From NCBI GenBank assembly GCA_019116885.1, contig DXAU01000030.1, positions 62,001 through 126,000 on the forward strand: a DNA stretch of 64,000 nucleotides, written 5' to 3'. Numbering within the stretch: position 1 is the stretch's first letter; every line of letters starts with the position of its first letter. The notes beneath the pieces are model-generated. The model had not been told where the DNA came from, made no database searches, and saw nothing but the letters and a program-made list of their open reading frames with translations. Shown piece by piece: positions 36,521-45,494 of the stretch. The translations under genes and the position numbers were made by a program. This DNA is from Candidatus Mediterraneibacter pullistercoris. GTDB lineage: Bacteria; Bacillota; Clostridia; Lachnospirales; Lachnospiraceae.

Positions 36521-36856
36521 CTATTTCATTAATTTCTGGAGAACAAGGACAAGTTCATCTACAAGATCATCTTTGCCCTCCCGGATGTCCTCTGCCACAC
36601 AGGTGCGGATATGCTCTGCCAGCAGCACTTTATTAAAACTGTTGAGAGCTGCATTGACCGCAGATACCTGTATCAGAATATCCGGACAGTAGACATCGTT
36701 TTCCACCATCCGCCTTATTCCCCTTACCTGGCCCTCAATACGGCTCAGCCTGTTCAGCATATCACGGCGCTCTTTTTCAGTGCGTTCTTTCATCTTGTGG
36801 CTGCATGCAGGACAGGCTTTGTTCAGTTCTTCTGTATCGTTATTTCTGATATCCAT
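36521..36856 (-). CDS. csoR: Copper-sensing repressor CsoR
   Basis: A 111-residue all-helical DUF156 repressor. The Cu(+) site residues are C57, H82 and C86 (VYCPD, EHIRTC). An extra CPAC motif (C15, C18) sits in the N-terminal arm. It represses its own operon until copper binds. ATG 36856 has AAGGAG at 8 nt; an ATG two codons earlier is too close. It is first gene of csoR-copA(-copZ), with two GTACCCC-like operators upstream. Related FrmR/RcnR proteins lack this exact residue set. Confidence 0.92.
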   Translation of the reverse strand: MDIRNNDTEELNKACPACSHKMKERTEKERRDMLNRLSRIEGQVRGIRRMVENDVYCPDILIQVSAVNAALNSFNKVLLAEHIRTCVAEDIREGKDDLVDELVLVLQKLMK

Positions 36857-36875
36857 AACCATTCTCCTTGCTTTT

Positions 36876-36933
36876 AAACCCCGGTGGGGTATCTGTATGA
36901 TGAGATTATATACCCTGCCCGGGTATAATGCAA
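36876..36933 (-). promoter_or_regulatory. csoR-copA promoter with two CsoR-type operators
   Basis: Reading leftwards: -35 TTGCAT (36928-36933), 17-bp spacer, -10 TATAAT (36905-36910). The inverted repeat TATACCC-N5-GGGTATA (36909-36927) fills the spacer, and a second G/C-rich site, ACCCC-N3-GGGGT (36878-36890), lies between promoter and start codon. Both fit the G-tract operators bound by CsoR. Confidence 0.8.
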
Positions 36934-36961
36934 GCAGAATTTTAAATTTTCATATTATTTT

Positions 36962-37309
36962 TTAAAGTTTTTCTTCCCACTCCTTTTCTCTGAAACCTAC
37001 CAGCACTGTTTCTCCGTCTGTGAGAATCGGGCGTTTTACAAGCATGCCGTCAGTAGAAAGAAGCCGGAACTGCTCCGCTTCGCTCATCTCCGGGAGCCGG
37101 TCTTTTAATTTCATCTCTTTATACAGATTGCCGCTTGTATTGAAAAATCTTTTCAGGGGAAGGCCGCTCTTCCTCTGCCACTCTCTGAGTTCCTCTTCTG
37201 TCGGATGATCTGTCCTGATGTCTCTGGCCTCGTAATCCTTTCCTTTTTCATCGAGCCATTTCTGCGCCTTTTTGCACGTGCTGCATTTCGGATAACATAC
37301 AAATAGCAT
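36962..37309 (-). CDS. ArsC/Spx-family thioredoxin-fold protein
   Basis: A 115-residue protein with the N-terminal redox motif CSTCKKAQ (C9, C12) and the family segments RDIRTDHPTEEEL, FNTSGNLYKEMKLKD and MLVKRPI. This is the ArsC/YffB/Spx group. True arsenate reductases have a single active cysteine with downstream arginines, and Spx binds RNA polymerase; the CxxC and conserved RP motif do not settle which applies. No ars genes are adjacent. It lies head-to-head with the flavodiiron protein gene, which may point to a stress role. Confidence 0.8.
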   Translation of the reverse strand: MLFVCYPKCSTCKKAQKWLDEKGKDYEARDIRTDHPTEEELREWQRKSGLPLKRFFNTSGNLYKEMKLKDRLPEMSEAEQFRLLSTDGMLVKRPILTDGETVLVGFREKEWEEKL

Positions 37310-37400
37310 AATTTTTCTTCCTTTCTCTCTTTAAAATATCTGTTTCTAAGCTTACAATAAATAATAATAACAGTTCTTTGTATGAAAATAAATACGTATA

Positions 37401-37428
37401 TTGCGAATTTCTTGGATTGTGATAGAAT
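37401..37428 (+). promoter_or_regulatory. Promoter of the flavodiiron protein gene
   Basis: TTGCGA (37401-37406), 16-bp spacer, TAGAAT (37423-37428), then a leader of about 55 nt to ATG 37490. Confidence 0.55.
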
Positions 37429-37489
37429 AGAGGCGTTGAGATTTGTTCATTTGTGTTTTTATTATTCACCATACAAGGAGGAAACTTAC

Positions 37490-38692
37490 ATGCACTGTTT
37501 CAGAAAAGTAACAGAAGATCTGTACTGGGTGGGAGGCAGCGACCGCCGCATCGAACTGTTCGAGAATATCTTCCCCCTCTCTGACGGAGTATCCTACAAC
37601 TCCTATCTTCTCCTTGATGAGAAGACAGTTCTTTTTGACTCTGCGGACTACGCCATTGGACGGCAGTTCCTTGAAAATATTCAGGCAGTCCTGGGCGGAA
37701 GGGATCTTGATTATCTCATCGTAAACCACATGGAACCGGATCACTGTGCCATGATCGATGAACTGGCGCTGCGGTATCCGGACATGAAGATCATCGGAAA
37801 TATCAAGACTTTTCCAATGATAGACCAGTTCTTTGACTTTGATCTCGAAGGCAAAAAGATCATTGTAAAAGAGGGGGATACTTTCTGCACCGGCAGACAT
37901 ACGCTGCATTTCGTGATGGCGCCGATGGTACACTGGCCGGAAGCCATGATGACTTATGATGAAGCCGACAAGATACTTTTCAGCGCGGATGCTTTCGGTA
38001 CTTTCAAAGCTCTCAACGGCAGCATCTTTAATGATGAAATTGATTTTGACAGAGACTGGCTTGACGAGGCGCGCCGCTACTACACAAACATCGTCGGAAA
38101 ATACGGCATGCAGGTTCAGAGCGTACTCAAAAAGGCTTCTGGTCTCGACATCCGGATGATCTGCCCTCTCCACGGTCCGATCTGGAGAACAGATCTTGAC
38201 TATATCATCGAAAAGTATGATAAATGGAGCAGATATGAACCGGAAGTAAAAGGAGTCATGATCGCTTACGCTTCCATGTACGGCAACACAGAGAATATGG
38301 CGGATATCCTCGCGGTAAAACTTGCTGAGAAGGGGGTAAAAGATATCCGCATGCACAACATTTCCAAAACCCATGTGTCCGAGCTGATCGCAGACAGCTT
38401 CAAGTACAGCCATATCGTACTTGCAGCGCCCACATACAACAACGGCATCTATCCTCTGATGGACAACTATCTCGAAGATATGCAGGCGCTTGCTCTTAAA
38501 AACCGCACAATAGCAGTCCTCGGAAACGGGAGCTGGGCTCCGCAGAGCACGAAACTTATCAGCACCAGGATCAGCGGTATGAAAGATATGTCGCTGATGG
38601 TGGCGAATGTGACAATCAAGTCTTCTGTGAAAACTGCACAGCTGGAAGAATTAGAATCTCTTAGCAGACAAATTGCAGAAGAAGTGTTATAA
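37490..38692 (+). CDS. Flavodiiron protein (FprA-type O2/NO reductase)
   Basis: A 400-residue class A flavodiiron protein. The N-terminal metallo-beta-lactamase-like domain holds the diiron ligands: H80, E82, D84 and H85 in NHMEPDH, the histidine in PMVHWPE, and further residues in FSADAFG and CPLHGP. The C-terminal flavodoxin domain (from about 260) begins AYASMYGNTENMA and binds FMN. It reduces oxygen to water, or NO to N2O, protecting anaerobes. ATG 37490 has AAGGAGG at 7 nt. No rubredoxin is fused or adjacent, so its electron donor is unknown. It is followed closely by a cytidylate-kinase-like gene. Confidence 0.95.
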   Translation: MHCFRKVTEDLYWVGGSDRRIELFENIFPLSDGVSYNSYLLLDEKTVLFDSADYAIGRQFLENIQAVLGGRDLDYLIVNHMEPDHCAMIDELALRYPDMKIIGNIKTFPMIDQFFDFDLEGKKIIVKEGDTFCTGRHTLHFVMAPMVHWPEAMMTYDEADKILFSADAFGTFKALNGSIFNDEIDFDRDWLDEARRYYTNIVGKYGMQVQSVLKKASGLDIRMICPLHGPIWRTDLDYIIEKYDKWSRYEPEVKGVMIAYASMYGNTENMADILAVKLAEKGVKDIRMHNISKTHVSELIADSFKYSHIVLAAPTYNNGIYPLMDNYLEDMQALALKNRTIAVLGNGSWAPQSTKLISTRISGMKDMSLMVANVTIKSSVKTAQLEELESLSRQIAEEVL

Positions 38693-38732
38693 TATTAGTC
38701 ATCACATTTCTAATTACAAAGGAGGAGTTCTT

Positions 38733-39218
38733 ATGAAATTAGTAATCACCATGAGCCGCCGTTTCGGAACCGGTGCAAGTGTCATCGCAAAAGAACTTTC
38801 CGAACAGCTCAATATTCCTGTATATGACAAGGCATATATCGAGCAGAAACTTCATTCACACATGTATGAGAATGAAGCTGAGGCAATCCGTAAGCTCGCC
38901 GATAAGCCTTGCATTATCCTCGGACGCTGTGCCTCTGATATCCTGAAGGACCGGCTGAATGTGCTCAATATCTTTGTATGCGCAGACAAAGAAGACCGTA
39001 TCCACCGGATCATGGATAAGGAGAGTCTGTCTTATGAGGAAGCAAAGGAGAAAGTGGAAACAACTGATGAAGAAAGAGCTTCTTACTATTATGAACATAC
39101 TGGAAAGACCTGGGGAGATGTGAATGATTACCACATGATTCTTGACACTTCCGAACTGGGCGTGGAAAACTGTGCTGATATTTTGATGCACTATTTTGAA
39201 AAGCTCGAATATATCTGA
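38733..39218 (+). CDS. Cytidylate kinase-like protein, short form
   Basis: A 161-residue P-loop-like protein of the cytidylate-kinase-like family. It begins VITMSRRFGTGASVIAKELSEQLNIPVYD, a variant of the kinase start in which the classical GxxGxGKS reads RRFGTGAS. ILGRCASDIL and the LID-like segment DRIHRIMDKESLSYEEA follow. It is shorter than typical members (about 200). ATG 38733 has GGAGGAG. It lies 40 bp after the flavodiiron gene and is probably co-transcribed. The substrate is unknown; true CMP kinase activity is doubtful. Confidence 0.75.
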   Translation: MKLVITMSRRFGTGASVIAKELSEQLNIPVYDKAYIEQKLHSHMYENEAEAIRKLADKPCIILGRCASDILKDRLNVLNIFVCADKEDRIHRIMDKESLSYEEAKEKVETTDEERASYYYEHTGKTWGDVNDYHMILDTSELGVENCADILMHYFEKLEYI

Positions 39219-39293
39219 TTCCTGACGTATATACAGCAAAAAAACAGTGGTCATATGGGCAGCACACATAAAACAGCATAACAATGTTTTCAG

Positions 39294-39323
39294 GAAACGG
39301 CGTGGCTTCGGCTATGCCGTTTC
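39294..39323 (+). terminator. Probable terminator after the flavodiiron/kinase-like genes
   Basis: An 8-bp stem (GAAACGGC with GCCGTTTC) enclosing an inner GGC/GCT-type helix with a TTCG-like loop, followed by TCCGTTTTG. It lies 75 bp after the stop. Confidence 0.55.
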
Positions 39324-39443
39324 TCCGTTTTGCACATTATTAGAAAAGGCAGATGCCCTGTTTCAGTTGGTTGTTGATACTCCCACTGTTTTATGAGCAG
39401 CTGCCCTGCGGCCGCGGTATTCTATTTACACAGGCTGATCCGT

Positions 39444-40508
39444 CTATTCTGACGCAGTATCCTCTCCGGACTCTTCTGTCTCGGAAGTTATGACAGTGAC
39501 TCCTGTATCTTCAAAGTCAACTTTCCCCCATACTTTCTCGTCAACTTCAATTTCTGTATCCTCGCGCCACTGCGCAAGCAGTGAATCATACTGCTCCTGA
39601 CGGCGTTCCTCCACGATATTCGTCTTCTCCTGATCCGTAGCCTCACGGTCCAGAAGGCTGGTAAGCTGCGCCACATAGATGCCGCCGTCCGTCTCGATCA
39701 GATCAGTCACCTCGCCTTCCGTCTCAAAAGCATCGACTGCCGCGATCACTTCCTCGTTCGGCCCGGTGCTCTCGGAGTCAAAGGTTACGTCATAAGCTGT
39801 CTGTCCGAGTTCCTCTGCAACTGCAGTTATGTCTTCCCCTGCCGCCACTCTGTCGGCAAGCGTCTGCGCATCCTCTTTCAGAGCCGTCTTTTCTTCATCT
39901 GTAAGCTCTGTAACAGCTCCGGAATCATCGGTGGATGTGTAAGAGAAATACACATACTGCATTGCTTTCTGCGCCGCTTCCTCGTCTGATACTTCCTCGT
40001 CGACTCCCTCTTTCATCTTGCTGTCCATCTTTGACTGAATGGTAACAAGCTCGAGATATTTCTCGATATCTTTTCTGTACCCTGACACGGTTTCTTTTGC
40101 TTCGGCCGAATTGTCCTCGTCAAACTGTTTTGCCGCCTCTGCTATCGCGTCTTTCTCATCTTCTGAGAGTGTTACTTCATACTCGGACGCATGCTGGGAG
40201 ATAAGATACAGATCCTGGAGCACTTCCATGGCGCTGTCTTTCACAGAATCCTCATACGTCTGATCTTCACTTGACGGCTGAGTCCACATCGCCTCGCCTG
40301 TGGTTCCCATCATGTCCGCATAGTAAGTCTCGTACTGTCCCTGCATCATCCTTGCATAGAAATTGGCAACACCCAGGGGAATGTCCTCTCCGCCTACCGT
40401 GGCAACAACTGCATCTGTATCGATCGAACTGCTGCAGCCCATGACAGTAATCGCACTGAACACACCTGCGGCTGTCAGTACTGCGGCTCTTTTTCCAAAA
40501 CGTATCAT
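39444..40508 (-). CDS. PrsA/SurA-like lipoprotein foldase, parvulin domain divergent
   Basis: A 354-residue lipoprotein: signal peptide with lipobox VMGC (lipid cysteine about 25), a helical SurA-type N-terminal part (about 30-190) that is very acidic, then a degraded parvulin-like region (about 190-300, with YVYFSYTSTDD and GGIYVAQLTSLLDRE) and a charged C-terminal helix. It probably helps fold exported proteins. Several parvulin active-site residues are not recognisable, so it may be chaperone-only. It follows mfd in the order pth-mfd-prsA, common in clostridia. Confidence 0.75.
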   Translation of the reverse strand: MIRFGKRAAVLTAAGVFSAITVMGCSSSIDTDAVVATVGGEDIPLGVANFYARMMQGQYETYYADMMGTTGEAMWTQPSSEDQTYEDSVKDSAMEVLQDLYLISQHASEYEVTLSEDEKDAIAEAAKQFDEDNSAEAKETVSGYRKDIEKYLELVTIQSKMDSKMKEGVDEEVSDEEAAQKAMQYVYFSYTSTDDSGAVTELTDEEKTALKEDAQTLADRVAAGEDITAVAEELGQTAYDVTFDSESTGPNEEVIAAVDAFETEGEVTDLIETDGGIYVAQLTSLLDREATDQEKTNIVEERRQEQYDSLLAQWREDTEIEVDEKVWGKVDFEDTGVTVITSETEESGEDTASE

Positions 40509-40621
40509 AAATGGCCTCCTCTTTACCGGGCGCGAAAATATCATAATAATGCCGGCGCCCGCATACACTGATTCATTATAGCGTTTTTTATAAGAAGTAA
40601 CAAGTAGGAATCACAAAGAAA

Positions 40622-43600
40622 TCACGAAATGGCAAGCCCTCTGATATCCTCCAGTATTCTCCTCACGGTTTCCAGTATATCCCCGCTGCCTTCCTTGCCG
40701 CTTTTTCCTTTTTTCTGATACAGGAAATAGGGCGGCTCTTCTGTCCGGAATATGAGATTCTTCCTGTAAGTCTCAAGGAGAGCCGGTATTTTCCGTGGAT
40801 CGATCTTCGCCCTCTCGTACATTGTAAAGCGGATATCCGCGCCTTTTTGCTCCACTGCCGTCACGTAAGCCATGTGCGCAAGGCTTTTCAGGGCTGCGAT
40901 ATTAAGAAGCTGCTGGACTTTCTTCGGAATGTCTCCGAAACGGTCGATAAGTTCTTCTGTCATATCGTCAAGTTCCTCTTCATTTTCAATCGCTGCAATG
41001 CGTCTGTAGATATCCAGTTTCTGGTATTCATTCTTAATGTAGGAATCCGGGATGTACGCATCGATATCCAGATCAATAGCTGTTGTAAAGCTCTCCTCTT
41101 CAGATCCGCCTTTCAACTGGCGGACCGCCTCATTTAACATCTTGCAGTAGAGGTCGTATCCCACTGCCTCCATATGACCGCTCTGCGCCTCACCGAGCAG
41201 ATTTCCCGCTCCCCGGATCTCCAGGTCGCGCATGGCGATCTTGATGCCGGAACCAAGATCTGTAAACTCGCGGATCGCAGCCAGTCTCTTCTCCGCCACT
41301 TCTTTTAAAAGCTTATCCCTTCGGTAGAGAAGGAACGCATATGCCATACGGCTGGAGCGTCCCACGCGCCCTCTGAGCTGATAGAGCTGGGAGAGTCCGA
41401 AACGGTCTGCATCCTGTATAATCATCGTATTTGCATTGGGGATATCCAGCCCGGTTTCTATGATCGTTGTAGATACAAGAACGTCGATATCGCCGTTGAT
41501 AAAATCATACATGATATCCTCTAACTGGCGCTCCCTCATCTGGCCATGTGCAAATGAAATGTTTGCCTCGGGAAGGAGCCTCTGCAGGCGCCCCGCCACA
41601 TCCGCAATGTCATTGACGCGGTTATATACGTAATAGACCTGTCCCCCGCGGGAGAGTTCTCTCTCAATGGCCTCCCTCACCATCTCGTCATTGTACTCCA
41701 TGACATAAGTCTGGATCGGCATGCGGTCCTGAGGAGCCTCCTCGAGTACACTCATATCCCTGATCCCGATCAGGCTCATATGGAGCGTCCGGGGAATCGG
41801 TGTGGCGGTCAGCGTGAGAACGTCCACATTTTCTTTCAGTTTCTTGATCTTCTCTTTATGAGTAACGCCAAAACGCTGCTCCTCATCGATGATAAGAAGG
41901 CCAAGGTCTTTATATCCCACATCCTTTGACAGGACCCGGTGCGTTCCGATCACGATATCGACCAGACCTTTTTTCAGATCTTCCACCGTCTTCTTCTGCT
42001 GGTACGAAGACCGGAAACGGCACAGGAGATCGATGCGCACAGGAAAATCTTTGAGACGCTGGACAAAAGTATTGTAATGCTGCTGTGCCAGTATCGTTGT
42101 GGGCACCAGGTACACCACCTGTTTCCCCTCCTGAACCGCCTTGAATGCGGCGCGGATCGCAACTTCCGTCTTTCCGTATCCCACGTCGCCGCAGACGAGA
42201 CGATCCATGATTTTCGTACTCTCCATGTCATGTTTCGTATCTTCGATTGCCTGGAGCTGGTCTTCTGTCTCCTCAAAAGGAAACATCTCTTCAAATTCTT
42301 TCTGCCAGACAGTGTCCGGGCCATACACGAACCCTTCGGCCTGCTGCCTCGCGGCATACAGTTCCACAAGGTCTTCGGCGATCTCTCTGACCGCTTTTTT
42401 TACCTGTGTTTTCGTCTTTGTCCACTGTACGGTTCCTAATTTGTTGAGTTTTGGCTTTCTCGCATCCGCACCGGCATATTTCTGGATGAGATCCATCTGC
42501 GCCACAGGAATATAGAGTACGCCGCCGTCCGCGTAGGATATCTTCATATAATCCTTGACGATTTTCTCAACTTCTATCTTCTCGATGCCCTCATAGATGC
42601 CGATGCCGTGATTCTCATGGACGACATAATCCCCGGGCTTGAGTTCGGCAAAATCCTGGATCTTCTGGCCTTCGTATCTTCTGCGCCGTTTCTTCTTTTT
42701 CTTTCTGCCAAAGATATCCGACTCAGAGATGACCACGAATTTCAACATCGGATACTCGTACCCCTCCGCCACGCTTCCGTATGCGACCATGATCTCTCCG
42801 GGTTTTACTTCACGCTCCATGTCGTCACTGTAGAAACTGCTCAGGTCATAGTCTCTGAGATCCTCGGCCAGCCGCTTTGCTCTCGTGCGCGACCCTGAGA
42901 GGAGCACGGCACGGTATCCGTTCCTCTTGAGCCTTTTCAGGTCCCGTGTCAGAAGTTCAAAACTGTTATTATAGGGATTGACCCCCTTGGTCTGTATGCT
43001 GTACACACTGCGCACTTTGAAAAGTCCGCATTTCGTTTCAAGCGTCGTAAGTGCAATCCCGTGATATCCGTTCATCCGTGCGATGATGTCTTTTGTCTCA
43101 TATACCGTAAGAGAAGTCTCCTCCCCTTCGATCCCGGATTCCAGCCGGTTCTCCCTGCTGTGAAAATATTCCTGCTCCACTGTTTCCGCCATTTCCTGGA
43201 GTCTTAAAGGTTCATCCAGAAGCAGAAGGCTCTTCTCTTTCGGAAAATAAGACAGAAAAGAAACCGTCTCCATCCCCTCGCTCCAGTTTTCAGATGCAGG
43301 ATAGATCGTGACTTGATTTAAGTTCTCGATCGATCTCTGACTCTCTGCATCAAAGCTTCGGAGAGAGTCGATCTCATCCCCCCACAGCTCGATCCTGACC
43401 GGAAGCTCCTCTGTAAGGGGGAAAACATCCATGATCCCGCCCCGCACTGCAAACTGTCCCGGTCCCTCGATCTGATCCGCACGTTCATATCCCATGCCTG
43501 TCAGCCGGGATTCGAGTTCAGTCAGATCAACCGTATCCCCGCTCTCCAGAGTGATCCTTTGTCTTTTAAGTTCCGACGGCTGTGCAAGCCCGTCCAGAAA

Positions 43601-43972
43601 TGCGTCCATCGTAGTGATCACCGTGACATCCCCCGGCCCTTCTTTTTCTATCAGGGCACGGAGCACTGCCATCCGGCTGTCTGTGAGCAGCCTTCCCTTG
43701 ATATCCGCGTAATAAAAGAGCAGATCCCGGGCAGGATACAGATATACGTCCTCTGTAAAGATCCGGTATTCTTCATATGCCTTTTTCGCCTTTTCCTCAC
43801 TGGAAAAAGCGATGACTCTGTACTCGAAGCCATCGCCAAGTGCATACATCAGATGGGTTTTCTGTGAATTTACACAGCCCGCAATCTGTATCATGCCGCT
43901 TTCTTTTTTTCTGTCTTTTCGTATCTCCTGATAGTCCGCCAGTTCAGCCAGCGGAGCCAGTAATGCCTGCAT
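40622..43972 (-). CDS. mfd: Transcription-repair coupling factor Mfd
   Basis: A 1116-residue SF2 translocase that dislodges stalled RNA polymerase at DNA damage and recruits UvrA. The N-terminal UvrB-like part is followed by the RNA polymerase-interacting domain (about 480-545, with PGDYVVHENHGIGIYEG). Helicase motifs are GDVGYGKTEVAIRAA (Walker A), DEEQRFG (motif II), TLTATPIPRTLHMSL and IIETGLDIPNANTMI, then QLRGRVGR. The C-terminal TRCF domain is present. Length is near normal. It lies between pth (upstream) and the prsA-like gene. Confidence 0.97.
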   Translation of the reverse strand: MQALLAPLAELADYQEIRKDRKKESGMIQIAGCVNSQKTHLMYALGDGFEYRVIAFSSEEKAKKAYEEYRIFTEDVYLYPARDLLFYYADIKGRLLTDSRMAVLRALIEKEGPGDVTVITTMDAFLDGLAQPSELKRQRITLESGDTVDLTELESRLTGMGYERADQIEGPGQFAVRGGIMDVFPLTEELPVRIELWGDEIDSLRSFDAESQRSIENLNQVTIYPASENWSEGMETVSFLSYFPKEKSLLLLDEPLRLQEMAETVEQEYFHSRENRLESGIEGEETSLTVYETKDIIARMNGYHGIALTTLETKCGLFKVRSVYSIQTKGVNPYNNSFELLTRDLKRLKRNGYRAVLLSGSRTRAKRLAEDLRDYDLSSFYSDDMEREVKPGEIMVAYGSVAEGYEYPMLKFVVISESDIFGRKKKKKRRRRYEGQKIQDFAELKPGDYVVHENHGIGIYEGIEKIEVEKIVKDYMKISYADGGVLYIPVAQMDLIQKYAGADARKPKLNKLGTVQWTKTKTQVKKAVREIAEDLVELYAARQQAEGFVYGPDTVWQKEFEEMFPFEETEDQLQAIEDTKHDMESTKIMDRLVCGDVGYGKTEVAIRAAFKAVQEGKQVVYLVPTTILAQQHYNTFVQRLKDFPVRIDLLCRFRSSYQQKKTVEDLKKGLVDIVIGTHRVLSKDVGYKDLGLLIIDEEQRFGVTHKEKIKKLKENVDVLTLTATPIPRTLHMSLIGIRDMSVLEEAPQDRMPIQTYVMEYNDEMVREAIERELSRGGQVYYVYNRVNDIADVAGRLQRLLPEANISFAHGQMRERQLEDIMYDFINGDIDVLVSTTIIETGLDIPNANTMIIQDADRFGLSQLYQLRGRVGRSSRMAYAFLLYRRDKLLKEVAEKRLAAIREFTDLGSGIKIAMRDLEIRGAGNLLGEAQSGHMEAVGYDLYCKMLNEAVRQLKGGSEEESFTTAIDLDIDAYIPDSYIKNEYQKLDIYRRIAAIENEEELDDMTEELIDRFGDIPKKVQQLLNIAALKSLAHMAYVTAVEQKGADIRFTMYERAKIDPRKIPALLETYRKNLIFRTEEPPYFLYQKKGKSGKEGSGDILETVRRILEDIRGLAIS

Positions 43973-44007
43973 GTCTTTCCCCTCTTTGCTGCTCTGTATG
44001 AATCGAT

Positions 44008-44589
44008 CTATGAATCTTCTTTCTTTTTCCTGTTGTACTCGCTCATGGCCTCCCCAATCTGCCCTGACAGGATCATTCCCGCCGCGCTTACGGCATTGTC
44101 GTATCCGGCGTCCATCAGTTCCTTCTCCGCCCTGGAAAAATGCCCGAGCACATAGTCTGCCAGGTCATACTTTGATGGCTTCTCGCCCACTCCCACACGT
44201 ATCCTCGGGAATACCTGAGTCCCGAGACAGGCAATGATATTTTTGATGCCGTTATGTCCGCCTGCGCTCCCTTTTTCCCGTATTCTGAGCTGGCCGACAG
44301 CAAGGTTGATATCATCATAGATAACGAGCAGTTCGTGTTCCGCATCAATCTTATAATAGTCTGCAAGACTTCTGATGCTCTCCCCGCTTAAGTTCATATA
44401 AGTCTGAGGTTTCGCAAGGATCACTTTCTGTCCCTCTATGATTCCCTTTCCGATATAAGCTCTGTGCTTTTTTACATCTACCGGTATATTGTATTTATCA
44501 GCCAGCCTGTCTATTACATCAAATCCGACATTGTGCCGCGTACCCTCATACTGCCTGTCCGGATTCCCAAGTCCTGCTATCACAAACAT
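44008..44589 (-). CDS. pth: Peptidyl-tRNA hydrolase
   Basis: A 193-residue enzyme that frees tRNAs from abortive peptidyl-tRNAs. Conserved motifs are AGLGNPDRQYEGTRHNVGF with catalytic H20, KPQTYMNLSGES (N in the active site), DDINLAVGQLRIREKGSAGGHNGIK and RIRVGVGEKP. It is the first gene of pth-mfd-prsA, 35 bp before mfd. Length is normal. Confidence 0.96.
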   Translation of the reverse strand: MFVIAGLGNPDRQYEGTRHNVGFDVIDRLADKYNIPVDVKKHRAYIGKGIIEGQKVILAKPQTYMNLSGESIRSLADYYKIDAEHELLVIYDDINLAVGQLRIREKGSAGGHNGIKNIIACLGTQVFPRIRVGVGEKPSKYDLADYVLGHFSRAEKELMDAGYDNAVSAAGMILSGQIGEAMSEYNRKKKEDS

Positions 44590-44755
44590 GTCCTTTTTCC
44601 TTTCTTTCTGCCGCTGTCTTTACCGCAAAGCTATTTTACAGTATCAACAGCAGTTTGTCACGCATAAACCCGTGAATATTTTCCCTTTTTTGGTCATACA
44701 CTTATAAAAAAGCAGACCGCCGTGAAAGCGGCAGCCGAAATCGGGAGGTAACTCT

Positions 44756-45190
44756 ATGGGTTCCAGAACTAAAATTGTTGTCCTTCACATGAAAGAGATC
44801 ATATATACAGCTATCTTTGCAGCGCTCGGGATCATCCTGATTGTCCTGCTTGTCATCATGTTCCGGCCTGACGGAGATGACGGCAAAGCGGATACCGGCA
44901 GGCAGTATACCCCCGGCATCTATACTTCTGCCCTCACTCTGAACAACACGAACCTTGAAGTTGAAGTCTCCGTTGACGAAACACATATCAATTCCATACG
45001 TTTTTCCAATCTGGACGAGACAGTAACGACTATGTATCCGCTCATCCAGCCTGCCATAGAAGATATCGCAGAACAGATCTACGAGACGCAGTCGTTAGAC
45101 GAGGTCACATTGTCGGACGATACGCCCTATACCTCTCAGATCATACTGGACGCCATCCGGGATGCCGTTGAAAAAGCCGCAGTTGAGTAA
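44756..45190 (+). CDS. Membrane-anchored protein with FMN-binding-domain-like fold
   Basis: A 144-residue protein with one N-terminal membrane helix (about 14-36) and a 100-residue outside domain. The pattern of that domain (PGIYTSALTLNNTNLEVEVSVDETHINSIRF, then a late TPYTSQIILDAIRDAVEKA; each is quoted only as far as needed) resembles the FMN_bind domain. The usual SGAT flavinylation motif reads SDDTPYTS. Thus it may bind or once bound FMN, or be a structural relic. ATG 44756 has GGGAGGT. It is divergent from pth and single, with its stop inside the terminator stem. Confidence 0.5.
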   Translation: MGSRTKIVVLHMKEIIYTAIFAALGIILIVLLVIMFRPDGDDGKADTGRQYTPGIYTSALTLNNTNLEVEVSVDETHINSIRFSNLDETVTTMYPLIQPAIEDIAEQIYETQSLDEVTLSDDTPYTSQIILDAIRDAVEKAAVE

Positions 45191-45201
45191 ACTGCGGCTT
45201 T
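45173..45201 (+). terminator. Strong intrinsic terminator
   Basis: A 12-bp perfect stem AAAGCCGCAGTT with its complement at 45190-45201 and a 5-nt loop, followed by TTTGAATCGCTTTT. The upstream gene's TAA stop (45188-45190) is in the loop. It could also act on the convergent gene. Confidence 0.9.
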
Positions 45202-45230
45202 TGAATCGCTTTTCGTGTCACTTCACCTGT

Positions 45231-45494
45231 CTATCCCTCTACGATCAGATAAGTCCCGTCAGGAAGTTCAAACACCTCGGAAGCTTCCGCCAGTTCCTCC
45301 GGCGTCAGCCCGTCTACATCCACGCCTTCCTCTTCAAAATACGCCCGTACTTCTTCAATCGAATCAACAACAACTGCCATGCAGTCCTCAAGAAAAGCTT
45401 CCGCCTCCTCAAGTGTTTCTGCCACAGGTTCATCAAACAGTTTCTCCTGGTCTTGTAGAAATGTCTTCAGGCACTCTTCGCTGTATTCAAACAT
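45231..45494 (-). CDS. Small acidic conserved-type protein of unknown function
   Basis: An 87-residue strongly acidic protein (many Glu/Asp, few Lys/Arg) with predicted helices and a terminal beta segment (FELPDGTYLIVEG). It has one cysteine near each end of the first half. I cannot assign a function. It overlaps the end of the HAD phosphatase gene by 8 bp and is translationally coupled to it, suggesting a related role. Confidence 0.65.
   Translation of the reverse strand: MFEYSEECLKTFLQDQEKLFDEPVAETLEEAEAFLEDCMAVVVDSIEEVRAYFEEEGVDVDGLTPEELAEASEVFELPDGTYLIVEG

Noticed and set aside
37466-38413. A 315-codon minus-strand frame opposite the flavodiiron gene
   Set aside because: Shadow of a clear flavodiiron coding sequence with diiron and flavin motifs.
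44008-45190. Possible toxin-antitoxin pair (small divergent genes)
   Set aside because: One gene is clearly pth and the other is a membrane-anchored FMN-bind-like protein.
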